The notes under the pieces are model-generated. The model had not been told where the DNA came from and made no database searches. It worked only from the letters and a program-made list of their open reading frames with translations. The position numbers and the translations under genes are program-made. Below, piece after piece: positions 52,474 through 60,801 of a DNA stretch of 64,000 bases (position 1 is the first letter of the stretch; the number at the start of each line of letters is the position of its first letter). This stretch comes from Treponema sp. J25 (GTDB taxonomy: Bacteria; Spirochaetota; Spirochaetia; Treponematales; Breznakiellaceae), in NCBI RefSeq assembly GCF_004343725.1, contig NZ_PTQW01000013.1, forward strand, positions 124,001-188,000. The letters run 5' to 3'.

Positions 52474-53022
52474 ATGCATTTTACTCTGAGCGATCTGGTA
52501 CTTGATGTGGCCCAGAATGCGGCAGAGGCACATTCCAAAAGGGTGAGGGTACAAATAGAAGAGACAGAAAAGAGATTCTATTTTTCTGTTCAGGATGATG
52601 GAAAAGGGATGGACAGGGAAAGCCTTCAGCGGGCTCTGGATCCCTTTTATACGGATGGAACAAAACATCCGGGGCGAAAGGTGGGGCTGGGGCTTCCTTT
52701 TTTGGTCCAGACCGCCGAGCAGAGTGGGGGTGGCTGGAACGTTCAATCTGAACCGGGGAAAGGAACAACCGTGGCAGGGTGGTTCGATCTTGAAAATGTG
52801 GATTGTCCCCCGGTGGGCGATATTCCCGGATTGATTCGGACCATCCTTCTGTTGCCGGGGCCAGAGGAGTGGATCCTGTACCGCTCTCTGGTTCGGCAGG
52901 GTCGCCGCATCGAGTATGAGGTTCGACGCTCTGAGCTAGAAAACGTGTTGGGGAATCTGGAAGAAGGGGAAAATCTCATACTGCTGGATCAGTATTTGAG
53001 ATCCCAGGAAACAGAAGAATAA
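52474..53022 (+). CDS. GHKL ATPase-domain protein in the hydrogenase operon
   Basis: A 182-residue protein. Residues 1-105 are a histidine-kinase-type ATPase domain: N box LDVAQNAAEAHS, G1 box VQDDGKGMDRE, F-like DPFYTDGT, G2 box GRKVGLGLPFLVQ and G3-like EPGKGTT. There is no phospho-accepting histidine domain and no sensor. Residues 110-182 are a short alpha/beta tail without known match. Similar lone ATPase genes occur in other bacterial hydrogenase operons; I infer a regulatory or kinase role. It has no ribosome site of its own and starts three bases after the hndA stop. Confidence 0.82.
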   Translation: MHFTLSDLVLDVAQNAAEAHSKRVRVQIEETEKRFYFSVQDDGKGMDRESLQRALDPFYTDGTKHPGRKVGLGLPFLVQTAEQSGGGWNVQSEPGKGTTVAGWFDLENVDCPPVGDIPGLIRTILLLPGPEEWILYRSLVRQGRRIEYEVRRSELENVLGNLEEGENLILLDQYLRSQETEE

Positions 53023-53041
53023 GGACGATAAGGAGCGTGAT

Positions 53042-53437
53042 ATGGCAAAGATGACCCTGGAGGAGCTGAGGAAGCTCAGGGAATCCAAAAAAACAGACCT
53101 CCGCAAGCGAGACACGGAGGGAAAAAACATTCAAATCATTGTAGGGATGGGAACCTGTGGTATTGCTGCTGGGGCCAAGGCAACCTTAGACGCCTTCTTA
53201 AAGTTGCTTGATGAAAAACACCTGGTGGATCAGGTGATGGTGCGGCAAACCGGCTGCATGGGACTCTGTCATTCAGAACCAACCGTGGAAGTTGTGGTTC
53301 CAGGGATGCCTACCATCATTTATGGCAAGGTAGATGCGGCAGCGGCGGCCCAGATAGTGGAAAAGCATATCATTGGCAGGGAACTGGTAAATAACTTGAT
53401 TCTTGACCGACCTGCTGCAGATATTATTGCGAAGTAA
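53042..53437 (+). CDS. hndB: Hydrogenase subunit HndB ([2Fe-2S] ferredoxin, thioredoxin-like)
   Basis: A 131-residue protein with an N-terminal helical, basic segment (EELRKLRESKKTDLRKR) and a thioredoxin-like [2Fe-2S] domain. Likely cluster cysteines are in VGMGTCGIAAGAK (about residue 37) and RQTGCMGLCHSEP (about 75-79). It matches HndB of NADP(H)-linked [FeFe]-hydrogenases, where it relays electrons within the complex. AAGGAG precedes the ATG. It is 13 bases before hndC. Confidence 0.9.
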   Translation: MAKMTLEELRKLRESKKTDLRKRDTEGKNIQIIVGMGTCGIAAGAKATLDAFLKLLDEKHLVDQVMVRQTGCMGLCHSEPTVEVVVPGMPTIIYGKVDAAAAAQIVEKHIIGRELVNNLILDRPAADIIAK

Positions 53438-53450
53438 GGGGGACAAGCGC

Positions 53451-55241
53451 ATGGCCTATAATCATTATATTTTAGTCTGTGGCGGTACGGGCTGTGAATC
53501 CAATAAAAGCGATGAAATTTACCGGAATTTACTCGCCGAAGCCGAAAAACAGGGTGTAAAAGATCAGGTTCAGATTGTTAAAACCGGTTGTTTTGGGTTC
53601 TGCGAAAAGGGACCTATTGTAAAGGTTTTGCCGGAGGATTCTTTCTATGTGGAAGTGAAGCCCGAGGATGCGCCGACTATTATTGCGGAACAGATTGTTA
53701 AGGGACGCGAAGTCCAGCGGCTTCTGTACAAAAAAGATGCAAGCCAGAAAGTAAAAACCGCGGTAGAGGATATCGAATTTTACCAGAAACAGGTCCGGGT
53801 GGTCCTGAGAAACTGTGGGGTTATCAATCCGGAAAATATCGATGAATACATAGCACGGGAAGGCTATGTGGCTCTCGAAAAGGCCCTCTTTGAAATGACC
53901 CCCGAACAGATCATCGAAGAACTTAAGATTTCCGGTCTCCGGGGCCGGGGTGGGGCTGGATTCCCCACCTGGCTTAAGTGGGATATTGCCCGAAAGGTTC
54001 CCGGCGATGTGAAATACATGATCTGCAACGCCGATGAAGGAGACCCCGGGGCCTATATGGACCGTTCCACCATCGAAGGGGATCCCCATTCTATCATCGA
54101 GGCCATGATTATCGCCGGAAAGGTGATTGGGGCTCATCAGGGCTTTGTGTATATCCGGGCCGAATACCCCCTTGCTATTGACCGGCTTAAGATTGCTATC
54201 CAGCAAGCAAAGGAGTATGGCCTGTTAGGGAAAAATATCCTCGGCAGCGGTTTTGATTTTGATATCGAAATTCGGCTTGGGGCCGGGGCCTTTGTGTGTG
54301 GGGAAGAAACGGCCCTCATTCAGTCTATCGAAGGTAAGCGGGGAATGCCAGTTCCCAAGCCCCCCTTCCCGGCTCAACAGGGACTCTGGGGAAAGCCCAC
54401 GGTTATCAATAATGTGGAAACCCTGGCCAATATCCCGGTTATCCTTACCAAGGGGGGGGCCTGGCTCGCTAAGATTGGTACTGAAAAATCCAAGGGAACC
54501 AAGGTCTTTGCTCTTACCGGAAAGGTGAATAACTCAGGGTTGGTGGAAGTTCCCATGGGGACCACCCTTCGGGAGATTGTGTTTGATATCGGTGGGGGCA
54601 TTAAAAACGGGAAGAAGTTCAAGGGAGTTCAGACCGGTGGTCCTTCCGGTGGAATCCTTACCGAAGCGAGTCTGGACACACCCATCGATTATGAAAGTCT
54701 TACCGCCCTGGGCTCCATGATGGGATCCGGGGGGATGATTGTCATGGATGAAGACGACTGCGTAGTGGACGTTTCCCGCTTCTACATGGAATTCTGCGTG
54801 GATGAATCCTGTGGGAAATGTGCTCCCTGTCGTATTGGCACCACCCAGATTAAGAATATCCTTGAGAAAATTGCCCGAGGCAACGGAGAGATGGAGGACC
54901 TTCAGCGGCTTGAAGACATTGGGAAGGCTATGACCAAGGCCTCCCTCTGTATGCTTGGGGGTTCTGCGGCGAATCCTACCCTTTCTACCATTAAGAATTT
55001 CCGGGACGAATATATTGAACACATTGTAGATAAGAAATGTCGGGCCGGTAAGTGTAAGCACCTCGTGCGATTCGAGATTGATCCCTCTAAGTGTATCGGT
55101 TGTGGCCTCTGTGCCCGTCGGTGCCCCGTAAATTGTATCAGTGGCGAAAAGCGGCAGCCCCACGTGATCGATGCTTCCAAGTGTATCAAGTGTGGGGAAT
55201 GTTTTAACACCTGTAAATTTGGCGCAGTGCTTAAGAAGTAA
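53451..55241 (+). CDS. hndC: Hydrogenase flavin subunit HndC (NuoF-like)
   Basis: A 596-residue diaphorase subunit. Order of domains: thioredoxin-like [2Fe-2S] (1-110, CGGTGCESN and KTGCFGFCEKG), NADH/FMN domain (130-430, LRGRGGAGFPTWLKW for NADH, CNADEGDPGAYMDRS for FMN, GAGAFVCGEETALIQSIEG), a [4Fe-4S] site (ESCGKCAPCRIGTTQ, about 463), and two C-terminal 4Fe-4S ferredoxin motifs (CIGCGLCARRCPVNC, CIKCGECFNTC). It oxidises or reduces NAD(P)H and is the flavin centre at which electron bifurcation is thought to occur in this enzyme class. The ATG at 53451 follows AAGGGGG. Confidence 0.95.
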   Translation: MAYNHYILVCGGTGCESNKSDEIYRNLLAEAEKQGVKDQVQIVKTGCFGFCEKGPIVKVLPEDSFYVEVKPEDAPTIIAEQIVKGREVQRLLYKKDASQKVKTAVEDIEFYQKQVRVVLRNCGVINPENIDEYIAREGYVALEKALFEMTPEQIIEELKISGLRGRGGAGFPTWLKWDIARKVPGDVKYMICNADEGDPGAYMDRSTIEGDPHSIIEAMIIAGKVIGAHQGFVYIRAEYPLAIDRLKIAIQQAKEYGLLGKNILGSGFDFDIEIRLGAGAFVCGEETALIQSIEGKRGMPVPKPPFPAQQGLWGKPTVINNVETLANIPVILTKGGAWLAKIGTEKSKGTKVFALTGKVNNSGLVEVPMGTTLREIVFDIGGGIKNGKKFKGVQTGGPSGGILTEASLDTPIDYESLTALGSMMGSGGMIVMDEDDCVVDVSRFYMEFCVDESCGKCAPCRIGTTQIKNILEKIARGNGEMEDLQRLEDIGKAMTKASLCMLGGSAANPTLSTIKNFRDEYIEHIVDKKCRAGKCKHLVRFEIDPSKCIGCGLCARRCPVNCISGEKRQPHVIDASKCIKCGECFNTCKFGAVLKK

Positions 55242-55252
55242 GGAGTGTGATG

Positions 55253-56995
55253 ATGGTAAATATTAAGGTAAATGGCGTGCCCCTCCAGGTAGAAGAAGGG
55301 ACCACTATTCTGGATGCGGCGAAAAAAATCAACATAAAAATTCCTACCCTTTGTTATAATCCCGATCTCCACCCCTGGGCGGCCTGTGGAATCTGTATCG
55401 TCCGTATGGAAGGGTCACCAAAAATGGTCCGTGCCTGCTGCACTCCTGTTTCAGAAGGTATGGCTATCGTTACCCACGATCCCGAGATCATCAAGGTGCG
55501 CCGGACGGTGGTGGAACTCATTCTTTCCAATCACCCTAACGATTGTCTCCAGTGCCCCCGGAACGGCAACTGTGAACTCCAGCGGTTGGCCGCGGAGTTT
55601 GGAATTCGGCAGGTTCCCTATCAGAGTATCGTGAAGGACCTGCCTATCGACGATTCGAATCCTGCCATTGTCCTTAACCCAGAAAAATGCGTGCGCTGTG
55701 GGCGCTGTGTGAAGGTGTGTCAGGACATGCAGAATGTCTGGGCCATTGAATTCCTCGGTCGTGGTATCAACGGCCGGATTGCGTCGGCGGCCGATGTGCC
55801 CCTGGGGGACAGCCCCTGTATCAAGTGTGGTCAGTGTGCAGCCCACTGTCCTGTCGGTGCCATTTACGAACGGGATGATACCACGAAAGTGTGGGCTGCT
55901 CTGCAGAATCCGAATGTTCACCCGGTGGTACAGATTGCTCCTGCCGTTCGGGTGGCTCTCGGGGAAGAGTTCGGTCTTGAGCCTGGAACTATCATCACCA
56001 AAAAAATCTATGCGGCCCTGCGGCGTCTTGGGTTTAAGACCGTGTTTGATACCAACTTTTCGGCGGACCTTACCATTATGGAAGAGGGAACAGAGCTGGT
56101 AAAACGCCTTACCCAGGGTGGTGATATTCCCCTTATCACCAGTTGTTGTCCTGCCTGGGTCGACTATATGGAAAAATATTACACCGACTTCATTCCCAAT
56201 TTCTCTACTGCCAAGAGCCCTCAGCAGATGATGGGGGCCATGATTAAGACCTACTGGGCTCAGAAAGCAGGGGTGGATCCGGCCAAGATTTTCTCCGTGT
56301 CCGTCATGCCCTGTACGGCTAAGAAGTGGGAAACCACCCGTAACGACGATATGCGGTCTTCTGGTTATCAGGATGTGGATGTGTCTATTACTACCCGGGA
56401 ATTAGCCCGGATGATTAAACAGGCGGGTATCGATATCCTGAACCTGCCGGACGAAGAAGCGGACAGTCCCCTCGGGCCCTATACGGGGGCGGGTACCATT
56501 TTTGGTGCCACCGGTGGAGTTATGGAAGCGGCGGTGCGGACGGCCTACTACCTGGTGACCAAAAAGGAACTGGGGGATGTAAACTTTGTGGCTGCCCGGG
56601 GACTTAAGGGAGTAAAAGAAGCGGAAGTGGACCTGGACGGAAAGAAAATCCGTATTGCTGTGGCCCATCAGATGGGAAACATTGCCGCCGTCCTGGATAA
56701 GATTCGGGAAGCCCGAGAAGCCGGCAAGGAACCGCCCTATCACTTTGTAGAAGTGATGGCCTGCCGTGGTGGTTGTATCGGTGGTGGTGGGCAGCCCTAT
56801 GGGTGTACCGACGAGGTACGGGCCAAACGGATTTCAGGTATCTATCATGATGATGAAAAGAGCACCTACCGCTGTTCTCACCAGAACCCCTATATTAAGC
56901 AGGTATATGATGAGTTCCTTGGTGAGCCTAATAGTCACAAGGCGCACGAACTCCTTCATACCCACTATGTGGCCCGGCCCTTGTATTTAAAATAA
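55253..56995 (+). CDS. hndD: [FeFe]-hydrogenase catalytic subunit (HndD/HydA)
   Basis: A 580-residue catalytic subunit. N-terminal [2Fe-2S] (CYNPDLHPWAACGICIV, CCTP), a His-ligated [4Fe-4S] (HPNDCLQCPRNGNCELQ), two [4Fe-4S] clusters (CVRCGRCVKVCQDM, CIKCGQCAAHCPVGA), then the H-cluster domain with L1 TSCCPAWVDYMEKYY, L2 MPCTAKKWE and L3 EVMACRGGCIGGGGQP; all ligand cysteines are present. It makes or consumes H2. I choose the ATG at 55253, 7 bases after AAGGAG; earlier GTG/ATG codons at 55247 and 55250 lie too close. Maturase genes are not in this window. A terminator follows. Confidence 0.96.
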   Translation: MVNIKVNGVPLQVEEGTTILDAAKKINIKIPTLCYNPDLHPWAACGICIVRMEGSPKMVRACCTPVSEGMAIVTHDPEIIKVRRTVVELILSNHPNDCLQCPRNGNCELQRLAAEFGIRQVPYQSIVKDLPIDDSNPAIVLNPEKCVRCGRCVKVCQDMQNVWAIEFLGRGINGRIASAADVPLGDSPCIKCGQCAAHCPVGAIYERDDTTKVWAALQNPNVHPVVQIAPAVRVALGEEFGLEPGTIITKKIYAALRRLGFKTVFDTNFSADLTIMEEGTELVKRLTQGGDIPLITSCCPAWVDYMEKYYTDFIPNFSTAKSPQQMMGAMIKTYWAQKAGVDPAKIFSVSVMPCTAKKWETTRNDDMRSSGYQDVDVSITTRELARMIKQAGIDILNLPDEEADSPLGPYTGAGTIFGATGGVMEAAVRTAYYLVTKKELGDVNFVAARGLKGVKEAEVDLDGKKIRIAVAHQMGNIAAVLDKIREAREAGKEPPYHFVEVMACRGGCIGGGGQPYGCTDEVRAKRISGIYHDDEKSTYRCSHQNPYIKQVYDEFLGEPNSHKAHELLHTHYVARPLYLK

Positions 56996-57056
56996 TCCGG
57001 ACTTAAAAAACCCAAAAATGAAGATGCGGGTGGTTTAACGAATAGCGAACACCGCA

Positions 57057-57090
57057 GGCCCCGGAGCGATCGCCGGGGCCTTTTTATTTT
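57057..57090 (+). terminator. Terminator of the hydrogenase operon
   Basis: Perfect stem GGCCCCGG/CCGGGGCC (57057-57064 with 57073-57080) around a partly self-complementary loop, followed by TTTTTATTTT. Confidence 0.92.
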
Positions 57091-57174
57091 GAAAAATTTT
57101 TGGAAGAAACAAATTAACGAGAGGGAATAGTCAGAAAAATTCAGAGTTTATGATGCCTTCCTGAAAAAATATAT

Positions 57175-57205
57175 GGGGGGACAAGTTCTGTCCCCCCACG
57201 TTTTT
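57175..57205. terminator. Bidirectional terminator serving hsp20
   Basis: Stem GGGGGGACA/TGTCCCCCC (57175-57183 with 57189-57197, loop 5). It is followed by TTTTT on the plus strand, and on the minus strand by a run including TTTTTT. It lies 55 bases past the hsp20 stop. The stretch between this and the previous terminator holds no gene. Confidence 0.8.
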
Positions 57206-57258
57206 AGAATCTCCGGTCCCTCAAGAATTTCGGGTTGGGAAATACTTGAAAAATAGCC

Positions 57259-57789
57259 TTACTCTCCTTCTTTTATTATTTCGATTTTAATCCCCTCGTT
57301 TTGTTCTACCTCTTCTTTAGGTGGGATGGTTACCTTAAGAACTCCATTTCGGTACACGGCCTTTACTTTTTCCTGGGCAAACTTATCCAACGGGACATAG
57401 TATTTTTGTTTTTCAATATCCTTCAGTTTAAGTCGCCGTTTAAGGAACCGGACATTTTCGTCCAGTTGGTATTCGGGGTTAATCTTGGCAGAAAATACCA
57501 TATAGTCCCCCTGGAAAGAGAGGCTGATGTTTTTTTCATCAAACCCTGCCAGGGCGAACTCAAATACCAGGGTGCGGTCAGGGAGCATGTAGACATTCAT
57601 GGGAGGATACGAATAGTTGGGATAGTAATCCACATTTTCGTCCTGCCCATAGCCAAATCCTCCAAAAGGCCCCCGTCCTTCTCCAAAGGTGCCAAAATTC
57701 CGATGGAATTCGTCACTGAAATTCTGGGCCGCTTCGAAGATTTCGTCGAAGATGGTCCCCAAATCCACGTACACCTTGTTCCCTTTCAT
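57259..57789 (-). CDS. Small heat-shock protein (Hsp20/alpha-crystallin)
   Basis: A 176-residue chaperone that holds unfolding proteins. The N-terminal region (1-60) is Phe/Gly-rich (GTFGEGRGPFGGFGYG), as usual for the variable arm. The alpha-crystallin domain covers about 65-165 with FALAGFDEKNISLSFQGDYM and the hallmark YRNGVLKVTIPP (A-x-x-x-n-GVL). The C-terminal I-x-I contact motif is present as IKIEII. It has its own promoter about 100 bases upstream. No CIRCE element (TTAGCACTC inverted repeat) is seen, so HrcA control is not supported. Confidence 0.9.
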   Translation of the reverse strand: MKGNKVYVDLGTIFDEIFEAAQNFSDEFHRNFGTFGEGRGPFGGFGYGQDENVDYYPNYSYPPMNVYMLPDRTLVFEFALAGFDEKNISLSFQGDYMVFSAKINPEYQLDENVRFLKRRLKLKDIEKQKYYVPLDKFAQEKVKAVYRNGVLKVTIPPKEEVEQNEGIKIEIIKEGE

Positions 57790-57897
57790 ATGGAACTCCT
57801 TACTCCTACCGTCCTGCTGGCACGGTAAAATTGATGATCCTCCCTACGGAGCGATCTGTGAGCCCTCCTCTGAGGTTACTCACCTTCTCTAGTATAA

Positions 57898-57926
57898 AGT
57901 ATACCTGTTTTTATAACTCTTGACAA
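57898..57926 (-). promoter_or_regulatory. Promoter of hsp20
   Basis: Minus strand: TTGTCA (57921-57926), 17 bases, TATACT (57898-57903). A second TATACT lies 7 bases further on (57891-57896). The leader of about 100 bases includes an AAGGAG site before the ATG. Confidence 0.65.
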
Positions 57927-57943
57927 TGAAAATAGGTGTTTAG

Positions 57944-58369
57944 CTACCCGTTGGATTCTAGGGATGCTTCTATGATTCGGATGATACGGGGTCCTCCCCC
58001 CAAGGGTTTTCCCTTTCTTATGAAATATTGTAGTCCCCATACCCCAAAGATGCCTCCTATCCCCAGGGCAACCCGAAGGTCCTGAGCCAAAGAGGGAAAA
58101 AGGTAGCCACTCCCCCAGAAAAGTACCCCAAACACTATAAGGGGTGGCAAAAAGAGAAGCAGGGTCTGTTTCCATACTGCTTCCTGGGCTTGTTCTATTT
58201 CCACTGTTTGACCCACCTGGAGCGGTAAACCCAGGGGATTTTCTGCCACAAAGCGTTTCCCGTTGGCCCGACATTCCTGGTTCATGCAACCAAAACAGGC
58301 CGCTAACTCCCCTCCCTGAATGGTTATGTGGGATCCTTCAATCTTCACTATCGTGCCGATCTCTTTCAT
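57944..58369 (-). CDS. RseC/MucC-family membrane protein
   Basis: A 141-residue protein of the RseC family (positive regulator of sigma-E in E. coli, and linked to reduction of SoxR via the Rsx/Rnf complex). The N-terminal soluble domain has a cysteine cluster CFGCMNQEC (about residues 25-33), and two membrane helices lie at about 68-90 and 97-115. In anaerobes, RseC-like proteins accompany Rnf-type electron transport; no Rnf genes are in this window. It overlaps the preceding YmdB-like gene by 32 bases and has GGAG before its ATG. Confidence 0.85.
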   Translation of the reverse strand: MKEIGTIVKIEGSHITIQGGELAACFGCMNQECRANGKRFVAENPLGLPLQVGQTVEIEQAQEAVWKQTLLLFLPPLIVFGVLFWGSGYLFPSLAQDLRVALGIGGIFGVWGLQYFIRKGKPLGGGPRIIRIIEASLESNG

Positions 58370-59153
58370 GAGGAAGCTCCTTACAATCTATACGAAGAGG
58401 TTCTATTTTTTCTGCTTTTCCTTCAGGATTAACCTCGACGATAACCCCTTGCAGTTGAGGCCGATCCCAGGCGTCCCGGCTCCAGTCGGGAACACCGGTC
58501 TGGTATTCCCGGATGCGACTGAAAATTTCGGTGCCTCCTACCGAATCAAGGCTTCCCGTCCGCCCTGCGTCGGTAAGCACCGCCGTTCCCCCGCCAAGGA
58601 TTCGGGCATCCGCGGTTTGAACCCGTCCATGGGACCCGATAACGGCGCTGGCCTTGCCTGCCGCTAGAGCAAAGAGGGCCTGCTTTTCTGCCGTGGTGGC
58701 TCCATGGAAATCTACTAGTACTATGGGAGTTTCCTGATGAAGCCGCTCTAGAAGTACTGGTAATAGAACAAAAGGGTTATCTCCATGGATGCGATTAAAA
58801 CCGCTTTGCCCCAGGAGTACTGCCACTCCCACCTTCGTGGCCCCCACGGAGTATACTCGACTCCCGTACCCCGGGGCATAGGGACCGATGTTCGCAGGCC
58901 GCAACACATAGGGGAGTTTCTCCATATTTTGAACAAGATCTTTTTTATAAAAGCAGCAATCCCCGGTAGTAATAACATCTACCCCTAGCTTTCGGATATA
59001 GCCCGCGTGATTTCGCCCAAGACCGTATCCATTGGTGGCCCCATCTCCACAGGCAATAACAAAGTCTACGTTGTTTTTTATTTGTGGTAACACCTGTTTA
59101 AGGGTAAAAATGCCTGCCTTTCCTACAATTTCGGCTACATAGAGGATCTTCAA
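58338..59153 (-). CDS. YmdB-family metallophosphoesterase-fold protein, altered metal site
   Basis: A 271-residue protein aligned over its whole length with the YmdB family (2',3'-cyclic phosphodiesterases that act on nucleotides and RNA-related targets). Numbering matches B. subtilis YmdB, but most metal ligands differ: Asp8 is Glu8, Glu39-Asn40 is Asp37-Gly38, Asn67-His68 is Asp65-Cys66, and His177 is Arg177; His150 (DFHGA) and His175 (GSH) remain. Activity is therefore doubtful or changed. It starts with TTG at 59153, with GGGAG 8 bases upstream, and follows a TPR gene. Confidence 0.85.
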   Translation of the reverse strand: MKILYVAEIVGKAGIFTLKQVLPQIKNNVDFVIACGDGATNGYGLGRNHAGYIRKLGVDVITTGDCCFYKKDLVQNMEKLPYVLRPANIGPYAPGYGSRVYSVGATKVGVAVLLGQSGFNRIHGDNPFVLLPVLLERLHQETPIVLVDFHGATTAEKQALFALAAGKASAVIGSHGRVQTADARILGGGTAVLTDAGRTGSLDSVGGTEIFSRIREYQTGVPDWSRDAWDRPQLQGVIVEVNPEGKAEKIEPLRIDCKELPHERDRHDSED

Positions 59154-59177
59154 TTTGGGATCTCCCTGCTATCGTAG

Positions 59178-59708
59178 TTATCGGTAATCCCGGAGAGGGC
59201 CCAGTTCAGTAAGTCGCCGTTCATATTCTTTGCCTGCCTTTTCATCCCCTAGTTCATAGCAAGTATCACGGATATTGAAAAGGGCATCGTAATAGAGGGG
59301 AAAAAGCCGGAGTGCTTCTTCGAAACAGCGACGGGCTTCTTCATAGTTCCCCTGGGTAAAATATAATACCCCAAAGTTGTTCCATGTTTTGGGAGCCAGG
59401 GGAGCGATTTCCAGGGCTTTGCGGTACAGGGTCTCCGCTTCTTCGTATTGTTCTAGCTCATAGCAGATAAGCCCCATGGAAGCCCAGGCCTCTGATACAA
59501 AAGGATCGAGCTCGATGGTGCGTTTAAAACTCTCCAGGGCGTTTGCATAATCCCCTATCCGTTGCTGGGCGATACCAAGATTAAGCCATATGAGGGGATT
59601 CGCAGGCTCAAGGGCCAGGGCCTTTTGAAACAGAGGTATCGCATCGAGTGCCCGATTTGCTTCGGTAAGGGCAATGCCAGAATCATTCAACATCGCTGCC
59701 GTTTCCAT
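59178..59708 (-). CDS. Tetratricopeptide-repeat protein
   Basis: A 176-residue protein made almost entirely of TPR units of 34 residues, four complete and one partial, with the usual consensus (for example NPLIWLNLGIAQQRIGDYANALESF, PLAPKTWNNFGVLYFTQGNYEEA). No signal peptide or membrane segment, so it is a cytoplasmic interaction protein. The partner is unknown; it lies in a cluster with a YmdB-like, an RseC-like and an Hsp20 gene. AGGAGG precedes the ATG. The 200 bases upstream contain an imperfect stem-loop (59810-59852) but no gene. Confidence 0.85.
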   Translation of the reverse strand: METAAMLNDSGIALTEANRALDAIPLFQKALALEPANPLIWLNLGIAQQRIGDYANALESFKRTIELDPFVSEAWASMGLICYELEQYEEAETLYRKALEIAPLAPKTWNNFGVLYFTQGNYEEARRCFEEALRLFPLYYDALFNIRDTCYELGDEKAGKEYERRLTELGPLRDYR

Positions 59709-59809
59709 GGGTACCTCCTATTACAAATATACGACAATTCCCGTTACATTACACGAAAATAAAAAACATTGATACCCGTCAGGATACGGAATTTTTGGAA
59801 TGTAAGGAG

Positions 59810-59852
59810 CAGCGCCTGGAACAAGAAATTAGGTTCCGGGGAATTGGCGCTG
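59810..59852. repeat. Imperfect two-helix stem-loop in the TPR-MtgA gap
   Basis: Outer arms CAGCGCC/GGCGCTG (59810-59816 with 59846-59852) and inner arms GGAAC/GTTCC (59818-59822 with 59833-59837). No T-run follows on either strand, so it is not a standard terminator. No function assigned. Confidence 0.35.
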
Positions 59853-59912
59853 GGTAAAGGTGGCCACGAGAGCATTATTATGTGTGCCCCACAGGTTTTA
59901 CAGGGAGGGGCT

Positions 59913-60764
59913 TTAAGGGGACTCAAACCTTTGGACCAGGTACTGGTATCGACTGCGAAGAATACCGTTCTTTGTGAGGGTTTGCGGAGTATATCGAATA
60001 GGGGAGGAAAGAAGGGTAACTAATCGAATTGCCTGGTTAGTTGTTAAGGATTGAACCCCTTTGTTGTAATGAAAGCGGGCTGCCCCTTCTATACCAAAGA
60101 TACCCTTTCCCCATTCAGCGTAGTTAAGGTACAGTTCCAGGATCCGATCCTTCGATAATATCAGTTCCATTTCCAGGGCTATGATTATTTCTAGGTATTT
60201 TCGGAGATAGGATTTTTCGGGAATTAAAAAGAGGGTCCGGGCGGTTTGCATGGTAATCGTGCTTCCCCCATATACGGGCCTTCCAATCTGTTGATTCAGG
60301 CGATAGGCGTTCTTTATCGCGGCAGGTAAAATCCCCCGATGGTTGTAAAATTCCCCATCTTCTACCCGAATTACCATGTTACGTACGTATCGAGGAATTT
60401 TGTTAAGTGGTAAGTAGCGAGGCGCTTTTATCTCCCAACCGTATACTACCCGCCGGTATAACATGAGCGTTGTGGCCGGTGGATTTATAAAACGGAATAT
60501 GCCCAAACAAAGGGACGTAGAAAGAATAAAAATTCCGTGCAGGATAACTACCCATTTAATGCTTATCTTGAGAAGGTTGATGAGCCTGGCCGCCCAGAGA
60601 GAAGGGGAGGTAGGGGATACTTTCTGGTGGGATTTCCTTTGTTGGGCCAACCATCGGTAGTGTTTTTTTATATAGAAAAGACTTGCAGTTTTTGTTCGCT
60701 CCAGATCTTCTTCAGTAAAACAAAGGAACGGTTCTGTTGGCGATTTATTTTTCTTCCGTGGCAC
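59913..60764 (-). CDS. mtgA: Monofunctional peptidoglycan glycosyltransferase (GT51)
   Basis: A 283-residue membrane-bound enzyme that polymerises lipid II into glycan strands, without a transpeptidase domain. One membrane helix lies at about 65-90. GT51 motifs: RVEDGEFYNHRGI (motif 1 with the catalytic Glu, about residue 133), YGGSTITMQTARTLFL (motif 2), YLRKYLEIIIALEME (motif 3) and LELYLNYAEWGKGIFGIE (motif 4). GTG start at 60764 without a ribosome site; TATATT lies 6 bases upstream, so the transcript may be leaderless. A palindrome lies just behind that -10 box. Confidence 0.92.
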   Translation of the reverse strand: MPRKKNKSPTEPFLCFTEEDLERTKTASLFYIKKHYRWLAQQRKSHQKVSPTSPSLWAARLINLLKISIKWVVILHGIFILSTSLCLGIFRFINPPATTLMLYRRVVYGWEIKAPRYLPLNKIPRYVRNMVIRVEDGEFYNHRGILPAAIKNAYRLNQQIGRPVYGGSTITMQTARTLFLIPEKSYLRKYLEIIIALEMELILSKDRILELYLNYAEWGKGIFGIEGAARFHYNKGVQSLTTNQAIRLVTLLSSPIRYTPQTLTKNGILRSRYQYLVQRFESP

Positions 60765-60770
60765 AAAGAA

Positions 60771-60801
60771 AATATACCCTATCTTGATAGGGCTGCGGCA
60801 A
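60771..60801 (-). promoter_or_regulatory. mtgA -10 box with adjacent palindrome
   Basis: Minus strand: TATATT (60771-60776) lies 6 bases before the GTG start. Directly upstream is the inverted repeat CCCTATC-TT-GATAGGG (60777-60783 with 60786-60792), placed where a repressor would block the promoter. The -35 is weak: TTGCCG at 60796-60801, 19 bases from the -10. Confidence 0.45.

Noticed and set aside
54534-55163. Open frame (209 codons) on the minus strand opposite hndC
   Set aside because: The hndC protein is complete and conserved across this stretch, and the antisense frame shows no recognisable protein.
57790-57943. CIRCE or other heat-shock operator at hsp20
   Set aside because: No TTAGCACTC-N9-GAGTGCTAA-like repeat is present; only an ordinary promoter can be supported.
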